Source: Kiritimatiellales bacterium
GTDB taxonomy: Bacteria > Verrucomicrobiota > Kiritimatiellia > Kiritimatiellales > Pontiellaceae
Length of the DNA stretch: 45,428 nucleotides
NCBI GenBank assembly: GCA_021734345.1
Contig: JAIPJC010000009.1
Location: 1 to 45,428, forward strand
Reading direction: 5' to 3'
Shown here: piece after piece, positions 16,012-24,959 of the stretch
How positions within the stretch are numbered: the first letter of the stretch is position 1
Layout: each line of letters begins with the position of its first letter
Position numbers and translations under genes: made by a program
The notes under the pieces: model-generated
Database searches by the model: none
What the model saw: the letters and a program-made list of their open reading frames with translations, nothing else
What the model was told of the DNA's origin: nothing

Positions 16012-18498
16012 TCAGCTCGTGTGTTTGTTGATGAGCGACACGAGGGCCTGCCGGCTGACGGGCTTGGAGATGTAGTCGTCCATGCCGCCATCGAGGCATT
16101 TCTGCCGGTCGTCGCGCATGGCGTGGGCGGTGATGGCGATGATCGGGATTTTTGCCACGGCGCCGCTCATGGCGCGGATGCGGGCGGTGGCTTCGAATCC
16201 ATCCATGATGGGCATCTGGCAGTCCATCAGCACGAGATCATATTTTGCCCGGGAGATTTGCTGGATGGCATCCTGCCCGTTTTCGACGCCGTCCACGTGG
16301 CAACCGGCCTTGCGCAGGATGGCCATGGCGACCTTTTGGTTGACCTTGTTGTCTTCGACCAGAAGGATCTTCACGCCTTCCCTGACCTGGGTGGCCTCGG
16401 GTTTTTCAAGGGCTTCCGGTTTGGCCGGTTGGTCGGCTGGCGGCAGGGCGAGGTTGAAGAAGAAGGTCGATCCGCGTCCCGTGGAGCTGATGACGCCGAT
16501 TTTTCCGCCCATGAGTTCGATGAGTTTTTTGCTGATGGCCAGTCCCAGCCCGGTACCGCCGTACATGCGCTTGGCGGAACCATCGGCCTGGGTGAACTTT
16601 TCGAAGACGGTGGCTTGCTGGTCCTTTGAAATGCCGATGCCGGTGTCGATGACCTGGAAGTAGAGTTCGGATTCCCCGTTCGTCTTCGTATGGCTTTCGA
16701 TGTTCAGGGTCACGGAGCCCTTGTGCGTGAACTTGATGGCGTTGCCGACGAGATTGACCAGCACCTGCCTGATCAAGCCTTCGTCGCCCGTGACGTACAA
16801 CGGCACGTTGTCCGCGCACGCGCAGGTGAGCACGACGTTCTTTTCCTCGATCTGCGGGGCGAATAGATCGCGGATGTTGCCGCACATTCCACGCAGGTCG
16901 ACGGGCGATTTGCGGAGGTCCATCTGGCCGGCTTCGATCTTGGAGATGTCGAGCACGTGGTTGATGATGGTAAGCAGGCCGGCGGTCGATTGCAGGATGG
17001 TATCGGCGCAGTTTTTCTGTTCGCTGCTCAACGGGGTGTCGGCGAGGAGTTGGGCCATCCCGACGATTCCGTTGAGCGGGGTACGGATTTCGTGGCTCAT
17101 GTTGGCAAGGAACTCGCTTTTGGCCTGGCTGGCGTTTTCGGCCATTTCGCGGGATTGTTCGGCGAGTTCCTTGGCTTCCTCCGCCATTTGGCGGGCCGCG
17201 TGGAGTTTTTCTTCGGCTTCCTTGCGCAGGCTGATGTCGCGTGCGTGGAGCTGGAGCACGGTGCGTCCTCCGAGTTTCAACAGGGTGCCTGTCATTTCGA
17301 TGGGGGTTATGGTGCCGTTGGAGGACAGGCTTTCGCCTTCGCATTGATGGAGTTTTCCGGCAAACCACAGCGCCATGTTTTTCCGGACGTCGTCCTGCTG
17401 GTCGGCCGGAGCCAATTCGTAGATGGTTTTCGAGAGCAGTTCCTGCTTCTTCATCTGGACGGCGGCGCAGGCCTTCGAGTTGACGGCGACGACGGTGCCG
17501 CTTTCCTCGATCACAAACACGGCATCCGGCGAATGTTCGAAGAATTGGCGCAGGCGCTCTTCGCTCTCGGCGTATTGCCGGGTCCGTTCGTCGACCTTTT
17601 GCTGCAGTTTGCGGCTCCAAAGCAGAATCACCATGATGACGCAGGCCACCAGCAAAGCCGCGATCGAGGTCATCATCAGGTAGGTGCGCAGCGGAACATG
17701 GTGCTGGGAGTATTCCGATCCGAGCCATTTGCCTTGGATCTTGTAGAGGGTTCCGCTCGACTGGGCGTTTTCGATGCCTTTGTTGAGGATTCCGCGCAGG
17801 ATTTCGTTGTCCTTCCTGACGGCCATGCACAACCGGGCGGTGAAGAGCGGATCGCCGGCCATCTTGATATGGCTGGATTCGGTGGCATACATGAAATGCT
17901 GGATCACCAGTTCGTTGCCGATCACGGCATCGACCTGGCCATTCGCCAGCAGGTCGATGCATTCCTTCACGGTGGGTACGAACTTGATTTCGCACTGGAT
18001 ATTGTTGCGCTGGAGGATCTCCATGGCATGGCTTGATTCCATGATGGCGACGCGCCGGCCTTCCAGATCGTAGATGTCGGCAATGTCGTTCTGGTCGCTG
18101 CGCACAAACAAGGTGACGGGGGTGAGTTTGAGGGTTTGGGTATAGCCGAATTCTTCGCCCAGTTCCGGCGTGTAGAAGAGGCTGGTCATGGCGTCCGCTT
18201 CGCCTGTCCGGAGCATTTCGAGCGCCTTTTCGAGCGGGGCGGTTTCGAAGCGGATCTTGAAGCCGAGGTCCGCCGCCATCCATTGCGCCAGTTCGACGTT
18301 CATTCCGCCGACCTGCCTTTTTTGGACAAACTCGAAGGGGGCGTTGCCGGGTTGCGAGACAAAGACGATTTCGCCCTTGCGGGCCAGATAGGCCATATCC
18401 TTTGCGTTCAGCGGCGCCGCGGACAGGTGTCCGGCCAGCCACATCGGCAATATGAGAAAGAGGATTCTATGCAACACGGGTCTCATGGTCATGGGCAT
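16012..18498 (-). CDS. BvgS-like hybrid sensor kinase with periplasmic solute-binding domain
   Basis: The roughly 828 residues run in order: signal peptide, one periplasmic SBP_bac_3 (amino-acid-type) domain at about 30-270, a transmembrane helix near 280-300 (MMTSIAALLVACVIMVILLW), PAS, a coiled coil, HisKA (MSHEIRTPLNG), HATPase, and a C-terminal receiver domain (VLMDCQMPIMDG). It probably senses a small ligand in the periplasm and relays phosphate through its receiver. No HPt domain or separate output regulator is beside it. Starts at 18498, 18492 and 18486 are all possible. Confidence 0.88.
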   Translation of the reverse strand: MPMTMRPVLHRILFLILPMWLAGHLSAAPLNAKDMAYLARKGEIVFVSQPGNAPFEFVQKRQVGGMNVELAQWMAADLGFKIRFETAPLEKALEMLRTGEADAMTSLFYTPELGEEFGYTQTLKLTPVTLFVRSDQNDIADIYDLEGRRVAIMESSHAMEILQRNNIQCEIKFVPTVKECIDLLANGQVDAVIGNELVIQHFMYATESSHIKMAGDPLFTARLCMAVRKDNEILRGILNKGIENAQSSGTLYKIQGKWLGSEYSQHHVPLRTYLMMTSIAALLVACVIMVILLWSRKLQQKVDERTRQYAESEERLRQFFEHSPDAVFVIEESGTVVAVNSKACAAVQMKKQELLSKTIYELAPADQQDDVRKNMALWFAGKLHQCEGESLSSNGTITPIEMTGTLLKLGGRTVLQLHARDISLRKEAEEKLHAARQMAEEAKELAEQSREMAENASQAKSEFLANMSHEIRTPLNGIVGMAQLLADTPLSSEQKNCADTILQSTAGLLTIINHVLDISKIEAGQMDLRKSPVDLRGMCGNIRDLFAPQIEEKNVVLTCACADNVPLYVTGDEGLIRQVLVNLVGNAIKFTHKGSVTLNIESHTKTNGESELYFQVIDTGIGISKDQQATVFEKFTQADGSAKRMYGGTGLGLAISKKLIELMGGKIGVISSTGRGSTFFFNLALPPADQPAKPEALEKPEATQVREGVKILLVEDNKVNQKVAMAILRKAGCHVDGVENGQDAIQQISRAKYDLVLMDCQMPIMDGFEATARIRAMSGAVAKIPIIAITAHAMRDDRQKCLDGGMDDYISKPVSRQALVSLINKHTS

Positions 18499-18620
18499 CT
18501 CGTAAATTTGCGCACTATATGGATTCGACCCAAGGCGGTAAACAAAAACATGGGGATGAATCGCGGCGGGCAAAACTTAAACTTTCAAGCCGCGGGGCGA
18601 TCGACTAGTCTGCCCGGATC

Positions 18621-19871
18621 ATGGCAGGCAGAAGAAAAGTTGCGCAGGTGATGCGGCGGTTTACACCGGACAAATGGGGCGGCACCGAAAGCGTCGTCTT
18701 CAACCTTTCGCGCGAGTTGATCCGGCAGGGCATCGAAAGCCCCGTCTTCTGCACCGCCATGTTTTCCAAGCCGGGCGTCCAGTGTCTGGAAGAAGTTCCC
18801 GTGAAGCGCTACCGCTATGTTTTTCCATGGCTTGGACTTTCCCCGGAGGCGAAGGCGCAGCTTCGCCTCAAGGGCGGAAGCCCGCTTTCTCTTTCGCTTT
18901 TTTGGGGATTGCTCAAGGAGCGGAACCTATCGCTCATCCATGTCCACGTGCAGCATCGTCTCGGCGGCATGGCGCGCACGGTCGCCCGGCTCCGGGGCAT
19001 TCCCCTGGTGGTCAGCCTCCATGGCGGCCATTTCACCTTGCCGGCGGAACAGGTCGACAAGATGACCAAGCCCTTCCGCGGCAAGCTCGAATGGGGCAAG
19101 GCTTTTGGCCTCCTGTTTGGCGCGCGGCGGGTACTCAACGATGCCGACGCCGTAGTTTGCGTCGGCCAAAGCGAATACGACGAAGTGCACCAACGCTATC
19201 CGTTCAAGAACGTGTTCCATGTGCCCAACGGCGTGGACGTCGACCGGTTCGCTACCGCGGACGGTTCCGCTTTCCGATCGGCGTACGGATTCCAGCCGCC
19301 GGAAAAAATCGTGCTTTGCGTCTCGCGCATCGACTACCAGAAAAACCAGCTCGGCCTCGTTCGCGCCTTCGCCGCTTTCGCGCAGGACCTCCCCGACCAC
19401 CGGCTCGTCATCATCGGTCCTGTCACGGTCGAGGACTACCATGAACAGCTATTGGCCGAAATCGCCATGCGGAGAATCCAAAACCGCGTGCTGGTCATTC
19501 CGGGGTTCGCGCCCAACGACCCGCTGCTGCCAAGCGCCTACAAGGCCGCCGAAATGTTCGTGCTGCCGACGCGCCACGAGCCCTTCGGCATCGTCATCCT
19601 CGAAGCATGGGCTGCTGGATTGCCGGTCGTCGCCAACCGCATCGGCGGTATTCCCGGTTTCGCCACCGACCGCGAGAACATCCTGTTCGCCGAGCCCGAC
19701 AACGAGCGGGAGCTCGCCGACCGCATGGCGGAACTTGCAGCCGATGCAGCCTTGCGCAAGAGCCTTGCGGGAAACGCATTCAACGCGGCTGCATCGACCT
19801 ACGACTGGCCGATGGTGGCTCGGAAGGTGCTCGAAATCTATGGGCAACTTGCACAAAATTTGACCGATTAA
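18621..19871 (+). CDS. Glycosyltransferase family 4 protein
   Basis: The 416 residues form two Rossmann-like halves. The N-terminal part has the Gly-rich start seen in GT4 enzymes (KWGGTESVVFNLS); the C-terminal part has VSRIDYQKNQ and the nucleotide-sugar motif with two Glu residues (EPFGIVILEAWAAG). It is a retaining transferase, probably acting on a cell-surface polysaccharide or lipid-linked sugar. It is followed by a DUF4404 gene, UDP-glucose dehydrogenase and, further on, a flippase, which fits polysaccharide production. The start has no clear ribosome site. Confidence 0.88.
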   Translation: MAGRRKVAQVMRRFTPDKWGGTESVVFNLSRELIRQGIESPVFCTAMFSKPGVQCLEEVPVKRYRYVFPWLGLSPEAKAQLRLKGGSPLSLSLFWGLLKERNLSLIHVHVQHRLGGMARTVARLRGIPLVVSLHGGHFTLPAEQVDKMTKPFRGKLEWGKAFGLLFGARRVLNDADAVVCVGQSEYDEVHQRYPFKNVFHVPNGVDVDRFATADGSAFRSAYGFQPPEKIVLCVSRIDYQKNQLGLVRAFAAFAQDLPDHRLVIIGPVTVEDYHEQLLAEIAMRRIQNRVLVIPGFAPNDPLLPSAYKAAEMFVLPTRHEPFGIVILEAWAAGLPVVANRIGGIPGFATDRENILFAEPDNERELADRMAELAADAALRKSLAGNAFNAAASTYDWPMVARKVLEIYGQLAQNLTD

Positions 19872-19939
19872 AACTGGCGATGGACGGCGATTTCGACCAC
19901 TATGCGGGCTTTTAAACCACACATAACGCAGGGGACACC

Positions 19940-20191
19940 ATGCCGCATAATGAAGTGAAGCAGAGGATCGGCGAGCTCAAGAGCGAGTTGGAACAGACAC
20001 CGAAGGAAACAAGTTTTCTCGAAGAAAAGCTGGAGCAGGCCAAGGACGGGATCGAGCGCTACACCCCCGAAGCCATCCAGGATCTGGTCGAAACGCTCCA
20101 GCGCGAAGCCGGCGAATTCGAGGTCGAGCATCCCCGCATCACCGCGTTGATCAACCAGGTTACGACTGCGCTTAGCGATATTGGAATTTAA
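19940..20191 (+). CDS. DUF4404 family small helical protein
   Basis: An 83-residue protein, largely charged helices, ending in HPRITALINQVTTALSDIGI. This matches the C-terminal pattern of the DUF4404 family (His-Pro, then a helix ending in Gly-Ile). The function of the family is unknown. It lies 21 bp upstream of the UDP-glucose dehydrogenase gene and is probably co-transcribed with it. Confidence 0.75.
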   Translation: MPHNEVKQRIGELKSELEQTPKETSFLEEKLEQAKDGIERYTPEAIQDLVETLQREAGEFEVEHPRITALINQVTTALSDIGI

Positions 20192-20212
20192 ATAAAGAAG
20201 GAGAATCTTAAG

Positions 20213-21583
20213 ATGACCAAGATATGCTGCATCGGTGCCGGCTACGTCGGCGGACCCACCATGGCGATGATCGCCAAGAAATGCCCGGACGTACAGGTAA
20301 CCGTCGTCGACATCAACGCCAAGCGCATCGCCGCCTGGCAGTCCGACACCCTGCCGATCTACGAACCCGGCCTCGACGAAGTTGTCAAGGAAGCGCGCGG
20401 CCGCAACCTCTTCTTCTCGACCGATGTCGACCAGGGCATCCGCGACGCCGACATCGTGTTTGTAAGCGTCAACACCCCGACCAAGACCTTCGGCGAAGGT
20501 GCCGGCTGCGCGTCCGACCTCCAATACTGGGAACTCTGCGCGCGCCGCATCAAGGAGGTTTCCACCACCGACAAGATCATCGTCGAGAAGAGCACCTTGC
20601 CCGTCCGCACGGCCGAAGCGATGGATCGCGTGCTGCACAGCGGCCAGAAGAGCGTCCATTTCGAAGTCCTGTCCAATCCCGAGTTTTTGGCCGAAGGCAC
20701 CGCCGTCGCCGACCTGGAGAATCCCGACCGCGTGCTGATTGGCGGGCATGAAACCCCCAGCGGGCAGAAGGCCTTGAAAACCCTCGTCGACATCTATGCC
20801 ACCTGGATCCCGCGCGACCGCATCCTGACCGCCAACGTCTGGTCGGCCGAACTATCCAAGCTCACCGCCAACGCATTCCTTGCGCAGCGCGTCAGTTCCA
20901 TCAACGCCATCTCCGCGCTGTGCGAAGCCACCGAGGCCGACGTCGCCGAGATTTCCCGCGCCATCGGAACCGATAGCCGCATCGGGTCGAAGTTCCTCAA
21001 GGCCAGCATCGGCTTCGGCGGATCGTGCTTCAAGAAGGACATCCTCAACCTCGTCTACCTCTGCGAAAGCTATGGTTTGCAGGCTCCCGCCGACTACTGG
21101 CGGCAGGTCGTGCTGATGAACGAGTACCAGGAATTGCGCTTCGTGAAGACCATGCTCCGCAACATGTTCAACACCATTGCCGGCAAGCGCGTGGCCGTCT
21201 TCGGCTTCGCCTTCAAGGCCGATACCGGCGACACCCGCGAAAGCCCCGCGATCCGCGTCTGCCGCGCGCTGGCCGACGACCACGCCAAGGTGGTCGTCAC
21301 CGATCCCAAGGCCATCGAAAACGCCAAGATTGAAATGCCGGACCTGCTCGACCGGATCGAGTTCGAGAAGGATCCCTACAAGGCCGCCGCGGGTGCGCAT
21401 GCCATTGCGCTGCTCACCGAATGGAAGGAATACAAGACGCTCGACTACCAGCGCATCTTCGACTCCATGGCCAAGCCCGCCTTCATCTTCGATGGACGCA
21501 ACATGCTCGACCACAAGGCCCTCTTCGAAATCGGCTTCGAGGTCTACTCCATCGGCAAAGGCCTGCGGACGCATCTCAAATAG
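20213..21583 (+). CDS. ugd: UDP-glucose 6-dehydrogenase
   Basis: It oxidises UDP-glucose to UDP-glucuronate in two NAD-dependent steps. The 456 residues show the NAD-binding GAGYVGGP loop, the EKSTLPV and NPEFLAEGTA segments, and the catalytic Cys in GFGGSCFKKD. The sequence resembles the animal/plant-type enzyme more than short bacterial Ugd (ICCIGAGYVGGPT; FGFAFKADTGDTRES). AAGGAG lies 9 bases before the ATG. It supplies uronic acid precursor for the polysaccharide suggested by the neighbours. Confidence 0.93.
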   Translation: MTKICCIGAGYVGGPTMAMIAKKCPDVQVTVVDINAKRIAAWQSDTLPIYEPGLDEVVKEARGRNLFFSTDVDQGIRDADIVFVSVNTPTKTFGEGAGCASDLQYWELCARRIKEVSTTDKIIVEKSTLPVRTAEAMDRVLHSGQKSVHFEVLSNPEFLAEGTAVADLENPDRVLIGGHETPSGQKALKTLVDIYATWIPRDRILTANVWSAELSKLTANAFLAQRVSSINAISALCEATEADVAEISRAIGTDSRIGSKFLKASIGFGGSCFKKDILNLVYLCESYGLQAPADYWRQVVLMNEYQELRFVKTMLRNMFNTIAGKRVAVFGFAFKADTGDTRESPAIRVCRALADDHAKVVVTDPKAIENAKIEMPDLLDRIEFEKDPYKAAAGAHAIALLTEWKEYKTLDYQRIFDSMAKPAFIFDGRNMLDHKALFEIGFEVYSIGKGLRTHLK

Positions 21584-21607
21584 GTTGCGGTCACGGGGAA
21601 ATGCGAA

Positions 21608-21641
21608 GGGGCTTCCGGTGTTTGGGAGCCTCTTTTTTTTT
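21608..21641 (+). terminator. Rho-independent terminator after ugd
   Basis: GGCTTCC and GGGAGCC pair (one G-T) around a 7-base loop and are followed by a run of nine T, about 25 bp after the ugd stop codon. Confidence 0.85.
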
Positions 21642-21715
21642 GCAAACTACCCGTGGAGTCGCTCCCGATATCGGCTTGTGGTGGCGGGTTGTCTTAACTA
21701 GACTGCGCGCAAACC

Positions 21716-22792
21716 ATGAAGGAGTTTTTCACAAAGGCCATCCAGCAGGTAACGGCGGAACGCGATCCCATGCGCGACCGCTCTGTCGGATTGGTTGTCT
21801 TCGGTACGCTCGATATCCTATTCGGTATTTTCTGCTTTTCCATGGCCATGTTGCTGCTGATCAGCGTTTCCTCCCTGGGACTGGGAGGCATGAAGCCGGT
21901 GCATTACGAAATAGCGCTGCTTTTCCTTTTTTTCCTGACGGGGTGGTTCATTGTGGTCGGGCTGGGCAGCATCAAGGCGCGGCGTTGGGCTAGGGCGCTT
22001 CTTTTGGTCGGCGCGTGGGTGGCGGTGTTTTTTGGTACGCTGGTCTTGGCGGTCATCCTGTTCGTCTTGCCGGAAATGTACAACCTGGTGGCCGACAGTG
22101 CCCTGTTTCCGCCACGCGGGGCGCTTGATTTCCTTTCTTTGCTGATTTTTGTCCTGGTCTTGCTGCAGGTGGCTTTTCCCATGGTTGGAATCGCGTTCTA
22201 TGGTTCGCAAAGCGTGCAAGCCACCTGCGAGCGGTTGAACCCGGAGCCGAGTTGGACGGACCATTGCCCGCTGCCGCTGCTGGCCATGAGCTTCATTTCC
22301 ATTACCGGAAGCTTTTCCATTATTTTCGCGGGCACCACGAACTATACGGTATTCGTGTTCGGACGTGTGCTCAACGGGTTTCCGGGGGCGGTGGTTGTGG
22401 CGTTCATCTCGGCGGCCTGCGGCTATGTGGGGTGGGGGGCGTATACCCGCAAGATGCATGCGTGGTGGAGTGCCTATGCGCTCATCGTGCTGCTTTCGGC
22501 TTCGATGATGCTCACGTTTTCCGGGATGGACATGGCCACGATGTACGATTTGATGGGCTATACCGACGAGCAGAACCGGCATCTCCAGGAATTCTATCCA
22601 CTCAGCCCGTCGACGCTCACGTTCATGAGTTGCGCCTGGGGCATCATGGCCTGCATCTACCTCGTTTGGGTGCGCGACCGCTTCCGTCCCGAAAAGGATG
22701 ACGTCGAAGTCAAGTCCTACGAACGGCGACTGGCCGAGGAAAACGCCGCCAAGCCCGAGGAAGCGCCCCGGAACCGCATGCGGCTGGATTAA
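21716..22792 (+). CDS. Polytopic membrane protein of unknown function
   Basis: A 358-residue protein with about eight to nine hydrophobic segments spread from residue 22 to 320 and a charged, Pro/Glu-rich C-terminal tail of about 40 residues. I see no conserved catalytic motif and no family I can name. It stands alone after the ugd terminator and before parB. The ribosome site is weak. Confidence 0.7.
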   Translation: MKEFFTKAIQQVTAERDPMRDRSVGLVVFGTLDILFGIFCFSMAMLLLISVSSLGLGGMKPVHYEIALLFLFFLTGWFIVVGLGSIKARRWARALLLVGAWVAVFFGTLVLAVILFVLPEMYNLVADSALFPPRGALDFLSLLIFVLVLLQVAFPMVGIAFYGSQSVQATCERLNPEPSWTDHCPLPLLAMSFISITGSFSIIFAGTTNYTVFVFGRVLNGFPGAVVVAFISAACGYVGWGAYTRKMHAWWSAYALIVLLSASMMLTFSGMDMATMYDLMGYTDEQNRHLQEFYPLSPSTLTFMSCAWGIMACIYLVWVRDRFRPEKDDVEVKSYERRLAEENAAKPEEAPRNRMRLD

Positions 22793-22882
22793 CTTCCAAA
22801 GGCCGGGAAGTTTAGCCTTTTATTTTCAAGCGATTGGAGGAAATATGCCCCACTCACAGCAATTGGACAAACAGGAGCATCT

Positions 22883-23818
22883 ATGGCGGGAAAGCATATC
22901 GGATTGGGACGCGGCCTCGACGCACTGATCAAGGACGGAACGACAGCAAAGAACCAGGCCACCGCCAAGAAGGTAGCCGCTCCCGCGCCGGCCGAAACCC
23001 CGGCGGGCGGCGTGCGCGAAGTGCCGGTGGCCAAGGTGGTGGCCAGCCCTTGGCAGCCGCGCAGCACGTTCGATGCGGAGTCCCTTGCCGAACTGGTGCA
23101 ATCCGTCCAGGTGCACGGGGTTCTGCAACCCCTGCTCGTCCGCGAGGTCGGCAGCAAGTTCGAACTCATTGCCGGTGAGCGCCGCCTGCGTGCCGCCCGG
23201 ACGGCAATGCTTAAAACCGTTCCGGTGATCGTGGTCGAAGCCAGCGACGAAAAGGCGCTGGAGATCGCCCTGATCGAAAACCTGCAACGCGAAGACCTCA
23301 ACCCGATCGAGGAAGCCGAGGGCTACGCGCTGCTCCAGAAAAAATTCAACCTGACCCAGGATGCCATCGCCAAGCAGGTCGGCAAGGCCCGTGCTTCGGT
23401 GGCCAACGCCTTGCGCCTGCTGGAACTGCCCGACGGCATCCGGAAATACATCACCGAAGGTCTCTTGTCGGTCGGACACGCCAAGGTCTTGCTTTCGCTG
23501 GAAAGCGACAAGGAAAAAGCATTGCTGGCCAAGCGCGCCATCAAGGAGGGCCTCAGCGTCCGGGCCTTGGAAAAACTCGTCAAGAAGCTGACCCAGCCGC
23601 CGAAGAAGCCGCGCGCCGAACGGTCTGATCTGCCGGGCGACTATCTGCATACGTTGTCCGACGAACTGCACCAGTTCTTCGGCACCAGCGTGCGCATCAA
23701 CCCGTCGAAAACCTTGACCAACGGCCGCAAGGTTAAAGGCTCGCTGGAGATCGACTTCCACGACAACGATGAACTCGACCGCCTGCTGACGATCGTTGGC
23801 TATTCGAGCGACCTCTAG
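22883..23818 (+). CDS. parB: ParB/Spo0J-family partition protein
   Basis: A DNA-binding CTP-dependent clamp that marks parS sites for chromosome partition. The 311 residues start with the typical MAGKHIGLGRGLDALI; the ParB N-terminal domain includes the GERRLRAARTA motif (CTP-binding box) and ENLQREDLNPIEEAEGY, followed by an HTH region (KQVGKARASVANALRLL) and a C-terminal dimerisation part. No parA is adjacent, which is unusual. The start has GGAG about 6 bases upstream. It is followed at 2 bp by the M48 protease gene. Confidence 0.92.
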   Translation: MAGKHIGLGRGLDALIKDGTTAKNQATAKKVAAPAPAETPAGGVREVPVAKVVASPWQPRSTFDAESLAELVQSVQVHGVLQPLLVREVGSKFELIAGERRLRAARTAMLKTVPVIVVEASDEKALEIALIENLQREDLNPIEEAEGYALLQKKFNLTQDAIAKQVGKARASVANALRLLELPDGIRKYITEGLLSVGHAKVLLSLESDKEKALLAKRAIKEGLSVRALEKLVKKLTQPPKKPRAERSDLPGDYLHTLSDELHQFFGTSVRINPSKTLTNGRKVKGSLEIDFHDNDELDRLLTIVGYSSDL

Positions 23819-23820
23819 CG

Positions 23821-24942
23821 ATGAGCGATTCCGCCCCAACCCAACGCGAGCTGCTGGCCAAGGAATACGACGCCATCCACAACCGCCTGTTTGTCATCCA
23901 GATCCTGCTGGTGGCCATCCTGCTGGCGCTTTACCAATTCACCGGTGCCTCGGCGGCGCTGGCCAACGGGTTGTCTGCGCGGTTTGGCGAAAACCTTTGG
24001 TACGCCACCAACGCCGTCTACACGGTCGTCACCGTATTCGGGTTCGCCGCCTGCATGTTTCCGCTTTCCTTCTACAGCGGCCACGTGCTCGAACGCCACT
24101 ATGCGCTTTCCAACGAAACCTTCGGCGACTGGCTGGCCGACTTCGTCAAATCGCTCCTGATCGATCTTGCGCTGGCGACGGTGCTCTTCTCCGTCATCTA
24201 TGCGCTGCTGCGCTGGACGCCGGACTGGTGGTGGGTATCGGCCACGGCCTTCTACATCCTGTTTGCCGTCGTGCTTTCCACGCTGATGCCGGTGGTGATC
24301 ATGCCGCTGTTCCACAAGTTCGAACCGTTGGCCGAGGGCGAGTTGACCGCGGCGGTGCGCAAGATGATGGACGATGCGGGCATCAAGGTGGTCGGCGTAT
24401 ACAAATGGGGACTGGCGGAAAAGACCAACACGGCCAACGCCGCCTTCGCCGGCATCGGCCGTACCCGGCGCATTGTGCTCGGCGATACCCTGCTGTCCGG
24501 CTACTCGCAGGCCGAGATCCTCTCCATCCTCGCGCACGAAGTCGGGCACTACAAGAACCACGATACCCTGCGCCTGATGCTTACCGGATCCGGGCTGGCG
24601 CTCATCGGCTTCTACATCGCCCATCTCTGCCTGACCGGCCTGGCCGGCCTGCTGGGGTTCGCCGCGATCTACGATATTGGCGCGGCCCCGCTGTTCATCT
24701 TCAGCCTCTTTGTCTTTTCACTCGTCTCCATGCCGTTTGCCAACATGCACTCGCGCCGCCGCGAATTCGCGGCCGACGCCTATGCCATCGAAAAGATGGG
24801 ATCGCCCGACGCCTTGGTCTCGGCCTTCGAAAAGCTGGCCGACCAAAACCTCTCCAACAAAGAGCCGTCCAAGTGGATCGAATTCATGTTGCATAGCCAC
24901 CCCTCCATCGCGCGCCGCATCGCCCGCGCCCGGGAGCGCTAG
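23821..24942 (+). CDS. M48 (Ste24/CAAX-protease-like) membrane metalloprotease
   Basis: A 373-residue membrane zinc protease. The zinc site is HEVGH (in LAHEVGHYKNH) with a downstream third ligand in EFAADAYA. Several transmembrane helices surround it, and the N-terminus has the Ste24 CAAX-protease pattern (LYxF-like helix, LSNETFGDWLADF). In bacteria such proteases probably act in envelope quality control. It begins 2 bp after the parB stop and ends 17 bp before the flippase gene. Confidence 0.9.
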   Translation: MSDSAPTQRELLAKEYDAIHNRLFVIQILLVAILLALYQFTGASAALANGLSARFGENLWYATNAVYTVVTVFGFAACMFPLSFYSGHVLERHYALSNETFGDWLADFVKSLLIDLALATVLFSVIYALLRWTPDWWWVSATAFYILFAVVLSTLMPVVIMPLFHKFEPLAEGELTAAVRKMMDDAGIKVVGVYKWGLAEKTNTANAAFAGIGRTRRIVLGDTLLSGYSQAEILSILAHEVGHYKNHDTLRLMLTGSGLALIGFYIAHLCLTGLAGLLGFAAIYDIGAAPLFIFSLFVFSLVSMPFANMHSRRREFAADAYAIEKMGSPDALVSAFEKLADQNLSNKEPSKWIEFMLHSHPSIARRIARARER

Positions 24943-24959
24943 AGGACCGGTTCCGGGCC

